From Heterocephalus glaber (taxonomy: Eukaryota; Chordata; Mammalia; Rodentia; Bathyergidae), in NCBI RefSeq assembly GCF_000247695.1, contig NW_004624781.1:8462434-8526433 (forward strand): DNA of 64,000 bases. Direction: 5' to 3'. Shown in pieces: positions 50,874-61,899 of this stretch; the stretch's first letter is position 1, and each line of letters opens with the position of its first letter. The position numbers and the translations under genes were made by a program. The notes beneath the pieces were generated by a model, which searched no databases, had not been told where the DNA came from, and worked only from the letters and a program-made list of their open reading frames with translations.

Positions 50874-51080
50874 AGCTGGGTGTAGTGGTGCATAGCAGTA
50901 ATCTCAACTACTCAGGAGGCTGAAGCTGGAGGATCACAAGTTCAAGGGCAGCCTGGGCAAGTTACTGAAACCCTGTGTCAAAATAAAGATTTTAAAAAGA
51001 GCTGGAGATGTAGTTTGGTGGTAGAGTGCTTGCCTAGCAATGCAAGGCCCTGGGTTCAATCCCCAGACCTGAAAAAAAAA
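50874..51080 (+). mobile_element. B1-dID SINE
   Basis: GCTGGGTGTAGTGGTGCATAG, then GAGCTGGAGATGTAGTTTGG TGGTAGAGTGCTTGCCTAGC and CCCAGACCTGAAAAAAA. AATTAAG lies on both sides. Confidence 0.9.
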
Positions 51081-51266
51081 TTAAGTTGAATGAGATAAGA
51101 ACCAGACATCATTGGCCACAGGCAAGAAGCTGCCTGAGTGGGGCAGTTCTTGTGGAAGGAGCCAGGCTGGGGGTCGCTGTGAAATTATTAGCTGCCTTGT
51201 GGCCGGTGACTTCAGGCTTGTGCTCATTTCCATGGTGTCCTAACCTCAGGCCTCTCCCCGTTTCAG

Positions 51267-51364
51267 GGTTGTAGGGTCCAGGCCTCCATGAGGAGCCCAG
51301 ACATGGAGTTGTTCAAGCAACAGAAGGTGGAGGACTTTTACGATATTGGAGAGGAGCTGGGCAG
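51267..51364 (+). CDS. DAPK2: DAPK2, first coding exon
   Basis: DAPK2 is a calcium/calmodulin-regulated Ser/Thr kinase of the death-associated family, acting in apoptosis, autophagy and granulocyte function. The exon (acceptor TTTCAG, donor GGGCAG|GTAAGA, phase 2) encodes MRSPDMELFKQQKVEDFYDI then GEELG. This is the conserved N-terminus ahead of the glycine loop, which lies in the next exon outside the window. The coding part is 51288-51364 (25 codons plus 2 nt). The upstream start used in human and mouse proteins (five residues earlier) reads AGG here, so translation probably starts at 51288 (T at -3, weak context) or at the next Met (51303, strong context). No other DAPK2 exon is visible. 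Confidence 0.92.
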
Positions 51365-51564
51365 GTAAGAGGTGGAGTGGGAGGCGGAGGGGCGAGGTGG
51401 AGCTGGTTGTGCTTCTCTTGGTCGCTGTGTGTTGGTGTTGTAAGGCATGGGCTTGTTACAGGCCCACTGGGAGGCTCTCAAAACAAGCCCAGGGTTTATT
51501 CATCATCATGAGTGACTCTGCACATGGTCATCTCTCTGGAAATAAGGTAGAAGGGGCTGGAGTT

Positions 51565-51650
51565 GTTTTATTTTAGGTACCAGGGATTGAACTCGGGACC
51601 TTGCACTTTTGAGGAAGGCAGCAGAACCACTGAGCTAAATCCCTGGCCCT
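51565..51650 (-). mobile_element. ID-like SINE
   Basis: GGTACCAGGGATTGAACTCG to AATCCCTGGCCC, flanked by GGGGCTGGAGTTGTT and GGGGCTAGAGTTATT. Confidence 0.93.
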
Positions 51651-51732
51651 GGGGCTAGAGTTATTATGATCTGTGTTTTCAGCATAACCTGACTGATGGC
51701 TGTGACAAATCTTAATGATTCTTTTTTGTCAT

Positions 51733-51828
51733 TTTTTTGTTTTGTTTTTTTCCAGTACCAGGGATTGAACTGAGGACCTTGCACTTGCCAGGCAGGCGCA
51801 GCGCCACTGAGCTCCCCTCCCAGTCCTA
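51733..51828 (-). mobile_element. ID-like SINE
   Basis: T-rich, CAGTACCAGGGATTGAACTG, GGCAGGCGCAGCGCCACTGAG. Confidence 0.9.
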
Positions 51829-51833
51829 GTCAT

Positions 51834-51945
51834 TGTGGTTTTTTTCCCCATTAAGTTTACTGGTACATTTTAGGTATAAATACAGTTACATTCATCATTG
51901 AGATCTTGTACCATTACATGAGTATCTTGGTTCTTATCTTTAGTC
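51834..51945 (-). mobile_element. LINE-1 3' end, very short
   Basis: TTAAGTTTACTGGTACATTTT AGGTATA and TACCATTACATGAGTATCTTG, same subfamily as 43080 and 33252. Confidence 0.8.
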
Positions 51946-51947
51946 AT

Positions 51948-52100
51948 TGTTTTTTGAGACAGAATTGGGCTATGTCATTCAGGGTGGCCTTGGGCTCGCT
52001 ATATATATATAGCCCAAACTGACCTCAAACTTGCAGCAATCCTCCTGTCTCAGCCTCCTGAATGCTAGAATTACAGGTGTGCGCCACCACACCTGGCCTG
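51948..52100 (-). mobile_element. B1 SINE
   Basis: TTTTTTGAGACAGAATTGGGC to CACCACACCTGGCC, with a short (AT)n inside. Confidence 0.88.
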
Positions 52101-53173
52101 GCTTTCTTCTAACACCTGCATATACATAAATGGTGTTTAGTGGTTCTAAAACCCTAAGTCTGATTCTCCAACCATCTGTGGAATAGGGATTCGTTTTACT
52201 GTGGATTTGCAGAGGAGGCTGTGGCTCAAAGTTTAAGCAAGTTGCCCAGAGTTGCTGAGGCAGCAGGAGTTCCAGTCATCTGATCTGTACCTGCCCACCC
52301 ATCCCACACACCTCCCGTGAGCATGGCCCTTGCGCACATGCTCACCAGGTGCCCAGCCTCACCTCTCACACACCCTGGAGAGTAAAAGCCTGGCATGAGT
52401 CTGCTGTGTCGAACAGGCCAAATAGGAGGCCTTTTCCCTGCAGAGAACTCTGGATCAGGACTCATTCTCTTCTTTCTTTTATTTTTAAAAACAAACAGAA
52501 AGATCTTCAAAGCAAGTTGTGCCTTATGCAGAGGAAAATGGGAAGTGGCAGGTGCGGCCATTCAGGGAGTGTCTTCCTGGCCAGCCGGGTGGGGACCTTG
52601 GACCTCGGGTGACTCCTCTTCTGTTTGAGACTGGCTGCTACTGCTGTGGGGCCTGCAGAAGGGGTGACAGGAGGGAGAGGGCCAAAGGCTGGGTGCTACG
52701 GAGTCCAGGTTCCCCCAGCCTCAGGACCCTCTGCTCTCGGGACCTGGTGTCCTCCGAAGCAGATCTGGGCAGGCCCCGCCCCTGGCCTTTGGTTTGGTGG
52801 TCTCACGTTGGCCCTGTCCTGAATGCAGGCTCTGCACTAAGTTCAAAGATGCGTGCGACTCGGTCTCTGCCCCGCTGGAGCTCAGCCTGCAGAAGGGCAG
52901 CTGCATGTGCAGTGACAGGGCAGGGTTGGGTTAGACTCAGGGCAGGGGGCAGAGGAAAGGAGAGTTGGGTGGGGCAGGGACTCTGAAGAAGGAAGTGGAG
53001 GCAGTTTATTCCTTCATCATCCTGCTCTCACCTACTCTGGCTCGTGAAGGTCAAGAGCTGTTAGAACTAGAGGAGAACTCCTGTGTTCTGGTCCTCTCCA
53101 CAACAGGTGGGAAGGCCCCGTGCACTTCCCAGTCTGGGATCCTCTGTCTCCCCACTTGTCTAAAGTGCTAAGC

Positions 53174-53308
53174 AGAGCTGGGTGTGATGACACATGCTCG
53201 GGAGGCTGAGGCAGGAGGACTGCTGTGAGTTTGAGCCAGCCTGGTCTACGTAGTGAGTTCAAGGCCAGCCTGTACTACTTAGAGAGACCCTGTTCCAAAA
53301 AACAAAGT
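53174..53308 (+). mobile_element. B1 SINE
   Basis: GAGCTGGGTGTGATGACACAT to CCTGTTCCAAAAAAC, flanked by AAAGTGCTA on both sides. Confidence 0.9.
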
Positions 53309-53714
53309 GCTAGCCTAGCAAAATATGGGTAAGAGACAGCAGAGCCCTGAGGGCCAGATAGTGCTAGGATTTGTGTTCTGGAGGCCAGGGACACTGACCA
53401 TTGGAGGGCCCCTCTTCCAGGACCCTCATTTGACAATTGTGGAAACTCAGGCTTAGAGTGGGAAAGGGGGAGGTCATAGAATAGGCTGGAACTGCAGCTG
53501 TCTTCAGGGACAGCCTTATCCTTCTCTCCTTCTTCACTGAACATATTAAGGATCTACTGTGTTCCAGACACTGCCCAAGGCAGTGGTAAACAAAATCGAT
53601 CATTCCTGTCCTCTTGCAGTGGGTGATAGGCATTAAAGTGAACACAGAAGGGTGATTCATCATAAGGTGTGTGAAAGGCTAATTTGATTTCTTTCTGTCT
53701 TTTCTTTTGTTTGT

Positions 53715-53908
53715 TTGTTTTGGTACTGGGGATCGAACTTGGGTCCTTGCGCTTGCGCAGCAGGTGGCAAAACCACTGAGCTAAATGGCCAGCCCTCTTT
53801 CTTTTCTTTTGAGAGACAAGTTCTCACCATGTTGCTCAGCCTGGGTTTGAACTTGTATCTGCCCCTGAGGAGCTGGGATTACAGGCATGCACCGTGTGCA
53901 CAGCAAGA
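53715..53908 (-). mobile_element. ID-like SINE next to an old B1-type SINE
   Basis: ID-like part GGTACTGGGGATCGAACTTG to CTAAATGGCCAGCCC, then GAGAGACAAGTTCTCACCATG to CACCGTGTGCACA. CTTTCT/CTTTTCTTTT tracts lie on both sides of the ID-like unit. Confidence 0.8.
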
Positions 53909-54134
53909 CTGTTAATTAGAGAACCAAGGGGAAAACGTGCAATAGCATGGCAAGAAGAGCCTCATCTGAGGCAGGAAGAGCCTGGATCTGATATTAGCAG
54001 GAAAACAGAGCCAAGGCCAAGCTGTGCTAGGTGAGATTGGAGACACAGGTGGGGGCTGAGTCAGTTGGCAAACTCCCTGCCAACACAGAATGATCAAGAG
54101 GTTTGGCCTTTGGGTCACAGGTCTTGGGGGCTGG

Positions 54135-54265
54135 GGCCTCTTCCTTGCTGTGCAACTTTAGAACAGCTTTCTCAACCTCTCTGAGTTTCAGTTTTCTTGT
54201 CTATAAAATGGGGCTGATGACAGTATCCACCTCATGGCTGTGGGATGAAATGAGACCCGTGGTCC
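54135..54265 (-). repeat. MIR-type SINE relic
   Basis: CTCTCTGAGTTTCAGTTTTCT TGTCTATAAAATGGGGC, then GGGATGAAATGAGACC. Confidence 0.85.
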
Positions 54266-55164
54266 AGTGAGATGGACCCCACTCTGCGTGGGGCATCCAG
54301 GTACTGCTCCTGCCTCAGCACCCCCCAGGAGGAAGGTGTGAGACCTTGCAGGAAGCGTGTAGGGCGTCAACTGGATCTCTGGGGTCTGAATGTTAACTTG
54401 TTTCCTCTGCGTGTGAGGACCCTAGCCCACGCTCAGGGCCATCTTGCCGATTTTAGCTCTTCATTGAGTCCATACTATGCCACAGTGCCCATGAAGGACA
54501 GCCTGCTGCCCGGGACGGTCATGACACCCACATGCGTACAGTTGAACAGAAGAGGTTAAGCTCAGAATGAATCCATGGTACTAAAAGTCTGAGTGGTGGC
54601 CTTGTGCAGGGGACTGGAGGTCGTAAGAAGGTATGGAGGGGATTTCTGGGACGGAGGTGTTATTCTGTTTCTTGATCTGGGGTGCTTGTTTCACAGAGGT
54701 GTTCATGAATGTACATCGCGGTGTACATGTACATGCACATTTTCCTGTACATTCTATCAGACCTGAACAGTACTAACAGAGAAACTTCAACTCCGCACCT
54801 TGTTGTGGTCTGTTGCAGAATCACATTTCTGATTCCCTTGGAGGCCTTGTCTTGCTTCTCCTAGGAGGAAGAGAAGAAATCTGTGTAAGAAAGCCTTGGT
54901 TTGCAGCAGCATTCCCTGGCCAGAGTGGCCTGTGTTCACCTGGGAGCCCACCTGGCCCTGTGTATCTCGCCTGATTTCTGGCTTCCAGAGCTGAGTGCAG
55001 AGTCTTGGCTGTGCTCCTAGTTCTGACACCAGCCTGCTTGGGACACTAGAGGATGCCTACTATTTTCTGTACTCGTTGGAGAACACAGGCCTGCAGATTT
55101 TGGGCCTCTCCCAGCCTTGGTAGGCACCCGTAGAGCAGAGCAGGAGCTCAAAAACAGAAGCCCA

Positions 55165-55275
55165 TTCACCTTCTCATTTTGTAGATGGGGCGAAGATTGT
55201 CCAGGGTCACACAGTGAACTGGTGATAGAACCATGGTGGGCAGTGGTGATCTGACTCCTGGTTTAGGTGTAGCTC
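55165..55275 (+). repeat. MIR-type SINE relic
   Basis: CATTTTGTAGATGGGGCGAA, TCCAGGGTCACACAGTGAAC. Confidence 0.7.
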
Positions 55276-55799
55276 TCAAACCATAAGGACCCCCAAAACA
55301 CAAAATCATTTTTCCTTTAATTTGAATGCTTTGGGTGAGTAGGATGACTGTAAAATAGATTAGTCTTTTCTGTTTGATTTGAGGCTAGGGTAGCAGGACC
55401 AGAGTTAGGAGAGTGAGTGTTTGGAAAGCTGTGTCGTCCGTGGGAGGAGTTGCTGGTAGATAGGCCCAGGGTGGTTTCATGGACTTCTAGGAAGATGTAC
55501 TGTAAGCCTAAGGATATTTAATATAAGCAACACATGATGATCAGTGATTTTTTTTTTTTGTTTCCAATTCTTCAGTTACTTTTCCTTACTTGAAGTTCTA
55601 CTAATATTATGATATTAAGATAAAGTCCTAAAGTGCCCCTGCTAACCTGGATCTCAATAAAAATTTAATCCAAATCCCCACTTTTATAGACAGGAAAAGA
55701 GAACTGGAGAAGGCAGGTGATTTATTCAGGTATCAAAGAGCAAGTGATGTAGGAAGTGGAACTCAAAGGCAGAAACTTCTCGACCACATTGCATTGGTT

Positions 55800-55937
55800 T
55801 AAACAAACAAACAAACAAACAAACACAAAAAGTTACCTAAAGGGCCGGGGATTTAACTCAGTGGTTTCACTGCCTGCTGCTCAAGCTCAAGGACCCAAGT
55901 TCGATCCCCGGTACCAAAAAAAACAAACAAAAAAACC
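55800..55937 (+). mobile_element. (AAAC)n tract and ID-like SINE
   Basis: (AAAC)6 at 55801-55826, then GGGCCGGGGATTTAACTCAG to GATCCCCGGTACC with an AAAC-rich tail. Confidence 0.92.
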
Positions 55938-55956
55938 CCCAAAAACGTTACGTAGA

Positions 55957-56090
55957 ACCAGTTGTGGAAGTGTGCACCATAGTTCTGGCCACTTGGGAGG
56001 CTGAGGCAGAAGAACCACTTGAGCCTAGGAGTTCGAGAGGAGTATGGACAACAATAACAAGACGTTGTATCTCTTTAAAAAAAAAAAAAG
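55957..56090 (+). mobile_element. Old 7SL-derived SINE (proto-B1-like)
   Basis: GGCTGAGGCAGAAGAACCAC TTGAGCCTAGGAGTTCGAGA and a poly-A tail; it keeps the GAGCCTAGGAGTTCGAG box lost in typical B1. Confidence 0.7.
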
Positions 56091-56459
56091 AAGACAATTT
56101 AAAGCCACCAAAAGACCACCAGCATTAACCCAACAGCTATTTTATTTCTTAGTCTTTCTAATATTTTCAAGGATAGTTCTCATATTCTCCTCTTTTGTGT
56201 TCACCAGAATAAACTATGTATATCTGCACGGAGTTCACACTCCCACAAGTGCCAGTAGGTTGGGAAGGCCAAGAGGAGCAGGAGCAGCCCTGATAGCCTG
56301 GGACATCCCAGGGAGGAGCTCAGGCCCCTCTCCTGTTTGTGCTGGGCTGTTTGAGCCAAGCCAACATCCATTCTCCTGCTCTGAGCAGCACTGCATCACT
56401 GAGACTGAGGCTGTGATTTATCTTAACCCCTGCTGTTCCTCTCATTCTTAGAAAATGAT

Positions 56460-56745
56460 ACTTTTCCCTTAAGCTCCAGATCAAATGCTGATGCCCCATG
56501 AGTCTGCTCTATCTACCCACTTCCATCTGATCCTCCTCTGTTGCAGTTAGTTACCTTTTATTCTGGTCCCCCATCAGACTTCCCACTTACAAGGCTTTAC
56601 TTTGTCCTCTTCCCCATTGGACTAAAGGTCCCTGCAGGTTGGGGCTCTGCATTTCAGCCCTTACCCATCTCTCCCCCACCATGGTGTCCCTCCTAGGCCA
56701 TTCACACTTGATATGTGCTCAGCACCCATAGATCCTGCAATTTAA
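56460..56745 (+). repeat. L2-type LINE relic
   Basis: CCCTTAAGCTCCAGATCAAAT GCTGATGCCCC, TTGGACTAAAGGTCCCTGCAG. Confidence 0.55.
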
Positions 56746-56839
56746 CTGCAGAGTGATCTGGAACTGATTGAGATCATTCTATACAGGGAGCCTCAGAGTC
56801 CAGGAATGGCCAGGACTTCTCAGGAATAAAGTAGGAAAT

Positions 56840-57105
56840 AACACAAAAGTTACTTCCATTTATTGCACACACACTGTTATATTTTTTGGAGACAGAATCT
56901 CTCTGTGGCCTTGAACTCACTACGTAGCCCAGGCTGGCCTCGAACTTCAATCAATCCTCCTGCTTCAGCCTTCCAAGTGCTGGGATTACAGGTGTGCACT
57001 ATGATGCTTGGCCTGTTGTATTTAATTCTTATAACACCATGTGAAGTAATTCCTGTGTGGTGGATGAAGAAACAGTCTCTGAAGTGTTAAGTAACTGGCC
57101 GAAGA
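56840..57105 (+). repeat. MIR relic interrupted by an antisense B1
   Basis: MIR ends: TTCCATTTATTGCACACACAC on the left, TAATTCTTATAACACCATGTG AAGTAATTCC on the right. The B1 (-) is at about 56880-57013. Confidence 0.75.
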
Positions 57106-57361
57106 AATATAGGCCTACCTTATCAAGGAGAAGCCAAATGAGAAATTCCACTCTGTGACACAGTAAATCCCAGAGAAAGCCAGAGAGAAAAGCCAGAGAC
57201 TTCTCTGTATGGAGCCCTGTTCTTCAGCCTGACCTGCAATGTTTATGCCTCTTGGATCACAAACAAGCTGGCATTTCCTGTTTCTGGGGAAGCGGAAACT
57301 GTCGTGTTAGGAATCTCTTTCCCTCTTGTCAATGTCTGTGCTGAGTCCTTATGTTTCTGAT

Positions 57362-57480
57362 CACATTCTCATTTGACAGATGAGAAGGAAGAGGCTCAGG
57401 GAGGTTCAGTGACATATTCATGATCGCACTGTCTCAAAGGACAGTCAAGATTCCACTGAGGTCTCTCACATCAGAAAGAC
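57362..57480 (+). repeat. MIR-type SINE relic
   Basis: CTCATTTGACAGATGAGAAGG AAGAGGCTCAGGGAGG. Confidence 0.8.
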
Positions 57481-58804
57481 CGTGCCCTTTCTATTCTCAT
57501 CCCATAATCAGAGTTGGTCTGGGAGATTCTTCAGAGGCCACCTAGTCCCATGGAGGCCAGGGCTTAGGCTGGCAGGGGTGAAGGCTGAGGAACTTGTGGG
57601 TCAGAGGGGTTTATCAGTCCAGGCTGCAAAGGGGAGAAAGGACAGGGCGGATGTAGCTGTCTTCTGTGTGGGGCAGCAGTGAGGATCACACCAGGACAGG
57701 AAGTCCCTTGGTGAGAATCCATCCTGCAGCCTGGAAGGGGTTCCTTAGCCACAGGCCTTCTCTCCCTAGGGCTGAGGCCCAACTCAGGGTGAGACAGTTG
57801 CCAGAAGCAGGAGAGGTGGGTGAGGGGAGCCAGCAGCAGCCCCTCAACATCAGGAAGCATGGATGTGGTATTTCCACCCATTCTAGTCCTGTCAACACCG
57901 CTGCAGGCCTCAGTCATGATGAACAAGGTCTCACTTGGCCCAGGAGTCCTTGGGAGCCTCTGGCCTCCTGAGGGCTGGTGGTGAGGTGAGCCAGATGGAT
58001 GCAAAATGGCATAGTGCTATGCGGTGGCCTCTGGTCACTCAAGCTGGGGGCTGTGCCCTGGCTAAGCCAGTGGTTCCTGTGATGTTAGCAGGTGTGAGCA
58101 CATGCACTGTACTCTGGATCATTGTCATGGCCAGTGGTAAATGGTCTCAGACACCCACAGTATGTCGGGCCCCATGACAGGAAGAGGAGACTTAGGGCTC
58201 AGGCCTTGTCCCATGAGAGCTTAAGGCTCCTTTGGGGCCCAGGGTACTGTCCCCAAAGGCAAATGGAATGAGCCCTTGGACTAGACTGGGTGCCAGTGGG
58301 GGGACCCCAGAAATGCCGACCAGGAGTTCAGAGGAGGAAGCGAGACCTGGGGCAGGGCAGCTCCTCGCTCTCTGATCTGGGAGAGGACGTAGCCATTTGA
58401 GCAAGCACCCTGGGTTCGGGTAAGAGGGCACAGAGAGGGTGAGGGAGGGAGCTGCCAGGGCACAGGCACTGCAGAGGGCCCTGGGTGACAGAAGCCAGGG
58501 ATGAGGGAGGGAGGTGCTTTCATCACCCATTGTTAGGAAAACAAAGCACAAAGCCACTCAAACAAAGTGGCTGCACTGCCCAGGATGCTGTCCCAAGGAG
58601 GCGCAGCCCCAGGGCAAGGCATGCACTCTGAGTGGGTTCCATGGGCCTGAGTGGGGTCTCGGGGGGCTTGCTGTCTGAGACGGGTGGGGAGCCACTGTGT
58701 AGGTGGAACTGAAACCTTGTCTACTGTGATCCACTGGATGTGCTTTCTTTTCTGCTTGTTGATGGCGGGGGGTATAAATCTTGTGCTGTAAGTTTTGACT
58801 CTGG

Positions 58805-58893
58805 TTGTGGATTTTTTTCAATACCGAGGATTGAACTCAGGACCCTGTGCTTGCAAAGCAGGTGCGGTGCCACTGAGCTAATTCCCTGGCCCA
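58805..58893 (-). mobile_element. ID-like SINE
   Basis: AATACCGAGGATTGAACTCAG to GAGCTAATTCCCTGGCCC. Confidence 0.88.
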
Positions 58894-58965
58894 GGTTGTG
58901 TCTTATTTATACCTTTCCGTATACCCAGGGTTCATATATGTACTTTTTTGGTTTTGAAACAGTTT

Positions 58966-59042
58966 CAGGGGCTGAGTGGCAACGTGCCTGCCTGGCAAGT
59001 GCAAGGTCCTGAGTTCAATTCTCGGTACTGGAAACAAAAATT
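58966..59042 (+). mobile_element. ID-like SINE, internally shortened
   Basis: AGGGGCTGAGTGGCAACGTG, GTGCAAGGTCCTGAGTTCAAT, TCGGTACTGGAAAC. Confidence 0.75.
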
Positions 59043-59111
59043 CAAATGTAATAGAAAGGTTGTAAGAACAACACAACTTTCATGTACTCTGGACCTAGAT
59101 CTACTGATTTT

Positions 59112-59252
59112 TCTTTATTTGTTTTGAGACAGGGTCTCCCTTTATGGTTCAGGCTAGCCTCAAACTTGCTCTGTAGCCTAGGAAGGCCTTGAACTCATGA
59201 TCCCCCTGCCTCATCCTACTGAGTACAGGGATTACAGGTGTGCACTGTCATT
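59112..59252 (-). mobile_element. B1 SINE
   Basis: GTTTTGAGACAGGGTCTCCC to ATTACAGGTGTGCACTG. Confidence 0.88.
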
Positions 59253-59369
59253 TTTTTAAACTTTTTTTTTTTTTGTCTCTTCTCTTACTTTCTCTTTTCA
59301 CCTCTGCTGTCTTTCCTCTCTCCTCTTTCTCCTGTCCCTGACTTCTTTCTTTTTTCCCATGGTCAGGCT

Positions 59370-59800
59370 GTCTTCTGTCATTGTTTCTGACCCATTTGAC
59401 AGTAGGTTGCAGACATTATGCTTCATTATCTCTGTCTCCTAAGGATACGGACATTCTCTTTCATCACTGCAGTACAGTTATCAAACTAAAAAATTTAATA
59501 CTGATAGGCTATTTTAATCTCAGCTGTCAGTCTTGTTCCAGTTTTGTTGGTTTTCCTCTTACTCTTCTGTGTAGCAGTTCTTCTCCCTGAAATATGAGAC
59601 CTAGGATGGGACCCATGCAGTCCCCTTTAATCTGTAACAGTTCCGCAGCCATTTCTTGGCTTGTATGACACCCACATTTTTGAAGAATACTGGCCATTCG
59701 AAATGAAATACAATCCATAGGCTTTTGTTAACTTTGTAATATTCTACGATGTAGGCATTCCCAATTTACATAAATTTCCCTTGACCCCCCTTTTTTCCCT
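59370..59800 (-). mobile_element. Ancient L1 (L1ME type) relic
   Basis: GGTTGCAGACATTATGCTTC, AAGGATACGGACATTCTC, CTGCAGTACAGTTATCAAAC and CCTTTAATCTGTAACAGTTCC mirror the 19.4-kb relic. Confidence 0.7.
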
Positions 59801-60732
59801 CACTGTTAAAAGCAGTTGCATTTCTGGAAACACGTTTGTTTGATTTCTTCCCTTTGCATCATTTCTATCTGGCGTTTGCCAGAGGTGGCCACCAGGGCAA
59901 GGGACTGATTTGCCACTTGGTTGAAGCTAAAAATACCAGCATGTATTTCCTCACAGGCTTGCCCACCCATTTTCACTGTTTTTGTGCATGTCTGGTAGTT
60001 TAAGTGTTCTGTAAAGATATGTTAATATTTTGCCATGGGGAGATTTACAGGAGTTGAAGTCTTTCCCCTTTAATTCCAAACACTACTCTCTCTGGTTCTT
60101 TATTTTCATGCTGCGTGTGTCTCATTCTCATTTCATCATATGTTCATGGGTATTTTGAAGTAGTAGCACGAGGTAGGTAAAGCAAAGACTACTTCTTAGT
60201 GTGAGGCTTGGAGGCTGCCTGAGCCAGGCCTGTCAGGACCAGAGCAGAGCTATTCCCAAAGAGCTGGCTGTCCTAAAGCACCCAGGGCTCTGCACTGTAG
60301 GAAGGGCCCTATGAGACCCTGGAGCTGCTAGGGTCTCCCACAGGCCAGTGGCTGCCACTGTCTTTCTCTCTTCTGCTTGCCCTACCCCCCCCCCAAAGTA
60401 GCCCCCCGAAGCACTCCAAAGCAGGTGTTGGAACCCAAGACCTTTACTCTGCAAGGGCTCCTGCCTTGTCTAGTGCAGAGAACAGAACACCACAGCCCTG
60501 TAGCCCAAATCTGGCCTGCTGTCTGCCTGTGACTGGCTCAGAGTAGGGATGGGTTTTACGGTTGATCATTTCCAATCAATTTGATGGTAGAGATCACTAA
60601 TTTAGGGTCCCAATTAACCAAAATGTTATCTGCTTCCCCCCCAAGAAAAAAACCCTTCATTATTATTATATTTTGAGTTTTATCATAGAGATTTCATTTT
60701 GTCTCTTGTTGTATGAGTACCTACATAATTTT

Positions 60733-60818
60733 TTGTGGGGAGGGTACCAGGGATCGAACTTAGGACCTTGTGCTTGTGAGGTAAGTGGCTGCACCACTGA
60801 GCTAAATCCCTGGCCCCT
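60733..60818 (-). mobile_element. ID-like SINE
   Basis: GGTACCAGGGATCGAACTTAG to AATCCCTGGCCC, flanked by CCTACATAAT on both sides. Confidence 0.92.
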
Positions 60819-61007
60819 ACATAATATTTTAGATTTTGCTTTTTGGTCTTCAGTGCCTCAAATATTTATCATCTGGCTCCTTGGAAGAAACATGTGTCTG
60901 TGTCTACTGCTTATTTCCAGCAGGTTTTATGGTTTACTTTTCAAAGTTGAAAAGTTGGTTATGGGATGGACTCAGGATAGACATGGGTCTCAGTGAAGAG
61001 GGGGTAT

Positions 61008-61079
61008 TGGGGTTGGTGATCTTCCTGGCTCAGCCTTCTGAGTGCTGGGATTATAGGCATGGGCCACCATACCTGTCTA
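61008..61079 (-). mobile_element. B1 fragment
   Basis: GATCTTCCTGGCTCAGCCTTC TGAGTGCTGGG to CCATACCTGTCT. Confidence 0.8.
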
Positions 61080-61371
61080 TTTCTTAAACAGATTTTATAT
61101 TCCACCTCACTCTGTAGCATTTCTAGGATTTAGGAGCATGACATTCCTTCTGATGTCTCATTTGAACCTTGACAGAGGATCCTTCTTGGGGTCCAATGTC
61201 TCTGAGACGATGTCAGCTCCCTGCCCGTTGGGAGCTTTGCCAGGCCCTGGCTCCACTACTCTCTTCTGCAATTCCCTGAGCTTCTTCCCTCAGGGAGCGT
61301 CCGTGTGCTGAGCTACCTCTATGGGGCAGTCGAGCCACCCTGTCCAGCACATCATCAAGAATTTGTCCGCC

Positions 61372-61508
61372 AAAGTGGGTGTGGTAATGCCCGCCTATAA
61401 TCCCAGCACTCAGGAGGCTGAGGCAGGAGGATCGCTGCAAGTCTGAGGCCAGCCTAGGCTACATAGTGAATTGAAAGCTAGCAAGATCTCTCCCAGCCTC
61501 CTGCCCTG
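61372..61508 (+). mobile_element. B1 SINE
   Basis: AAAGTGGGTGTGGTAATGCCC to GCTAGCAAGATCTC, 3' end altered. AAGAATTTGTCC lies on both sides. Confidence 0.88.
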
Positions 61509-61544
61509 CAAAGAATTTGTCCCCTAAGCTCAAGCATCAAACCC

Positions 61545-61720
61545 AGGTATGAATCCTAGCTTTACTACAGACTGTCTATGTAATCTTGGGCAAGTTACTT
61601 CTCTTAGAGCCTTGATTTTGTCATCTGTGGCATGGAAATGTGCTACCTCCTTAGTAAGTCTCAATTTGAACCTGGGCTCTCCTGACTAGAGAATTAAATG
61701 AGATTATGGTGGAAACATCC
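61545..61720 (-). repeat. MIR-type SINE relic
   Basis: GAATCCTAGCTTTACTACAG, TGTAATCTTGGGCAAGTTAC, ATTAAATGAGATTATGG. Confidence 0.85.
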
Positions 61721-61721
61721 A

Positions 61722-61875
61722 GCACAGTGGTTGTCATCATAGGCCCTATATCCGAATTCCAGAGGATTCAGATTTAGATGTCTGGGATGAGGCTGTGGCC
61801 TCATCAGTATTTTTTTTATAGTGCAGAAGGGACAACTGAATCCAAGAACAGTTCTTCAAAATGCTACATGAGACA
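61722..61875. repeat. MER5-like hAT relic (tentative)
   Basis: CAGTGGTTGTCATCATAGGCC at one edge and GATTCAGATTTAGATGTCTGG GATGAGGCTGTGGCC in the middle resemble MER5. Confidence 0.4.
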
Positions 61876-61899
61876 CATGGACTGCTCTCGGAGATGTTA

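Larger units (their letters stand above)
45172..51266 (+). other. DAPK2: DAPK2 intron 1 (presumed)
   Basis: Runs from the CpG island to the TTTCAG acceptor at 51261-51266. About 45560-47250 and 49020-50500 are mostly unique sequence. The rest includes an LTR relic, an L1M relic, MIRs and SINEs. Confidence 0.6.
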
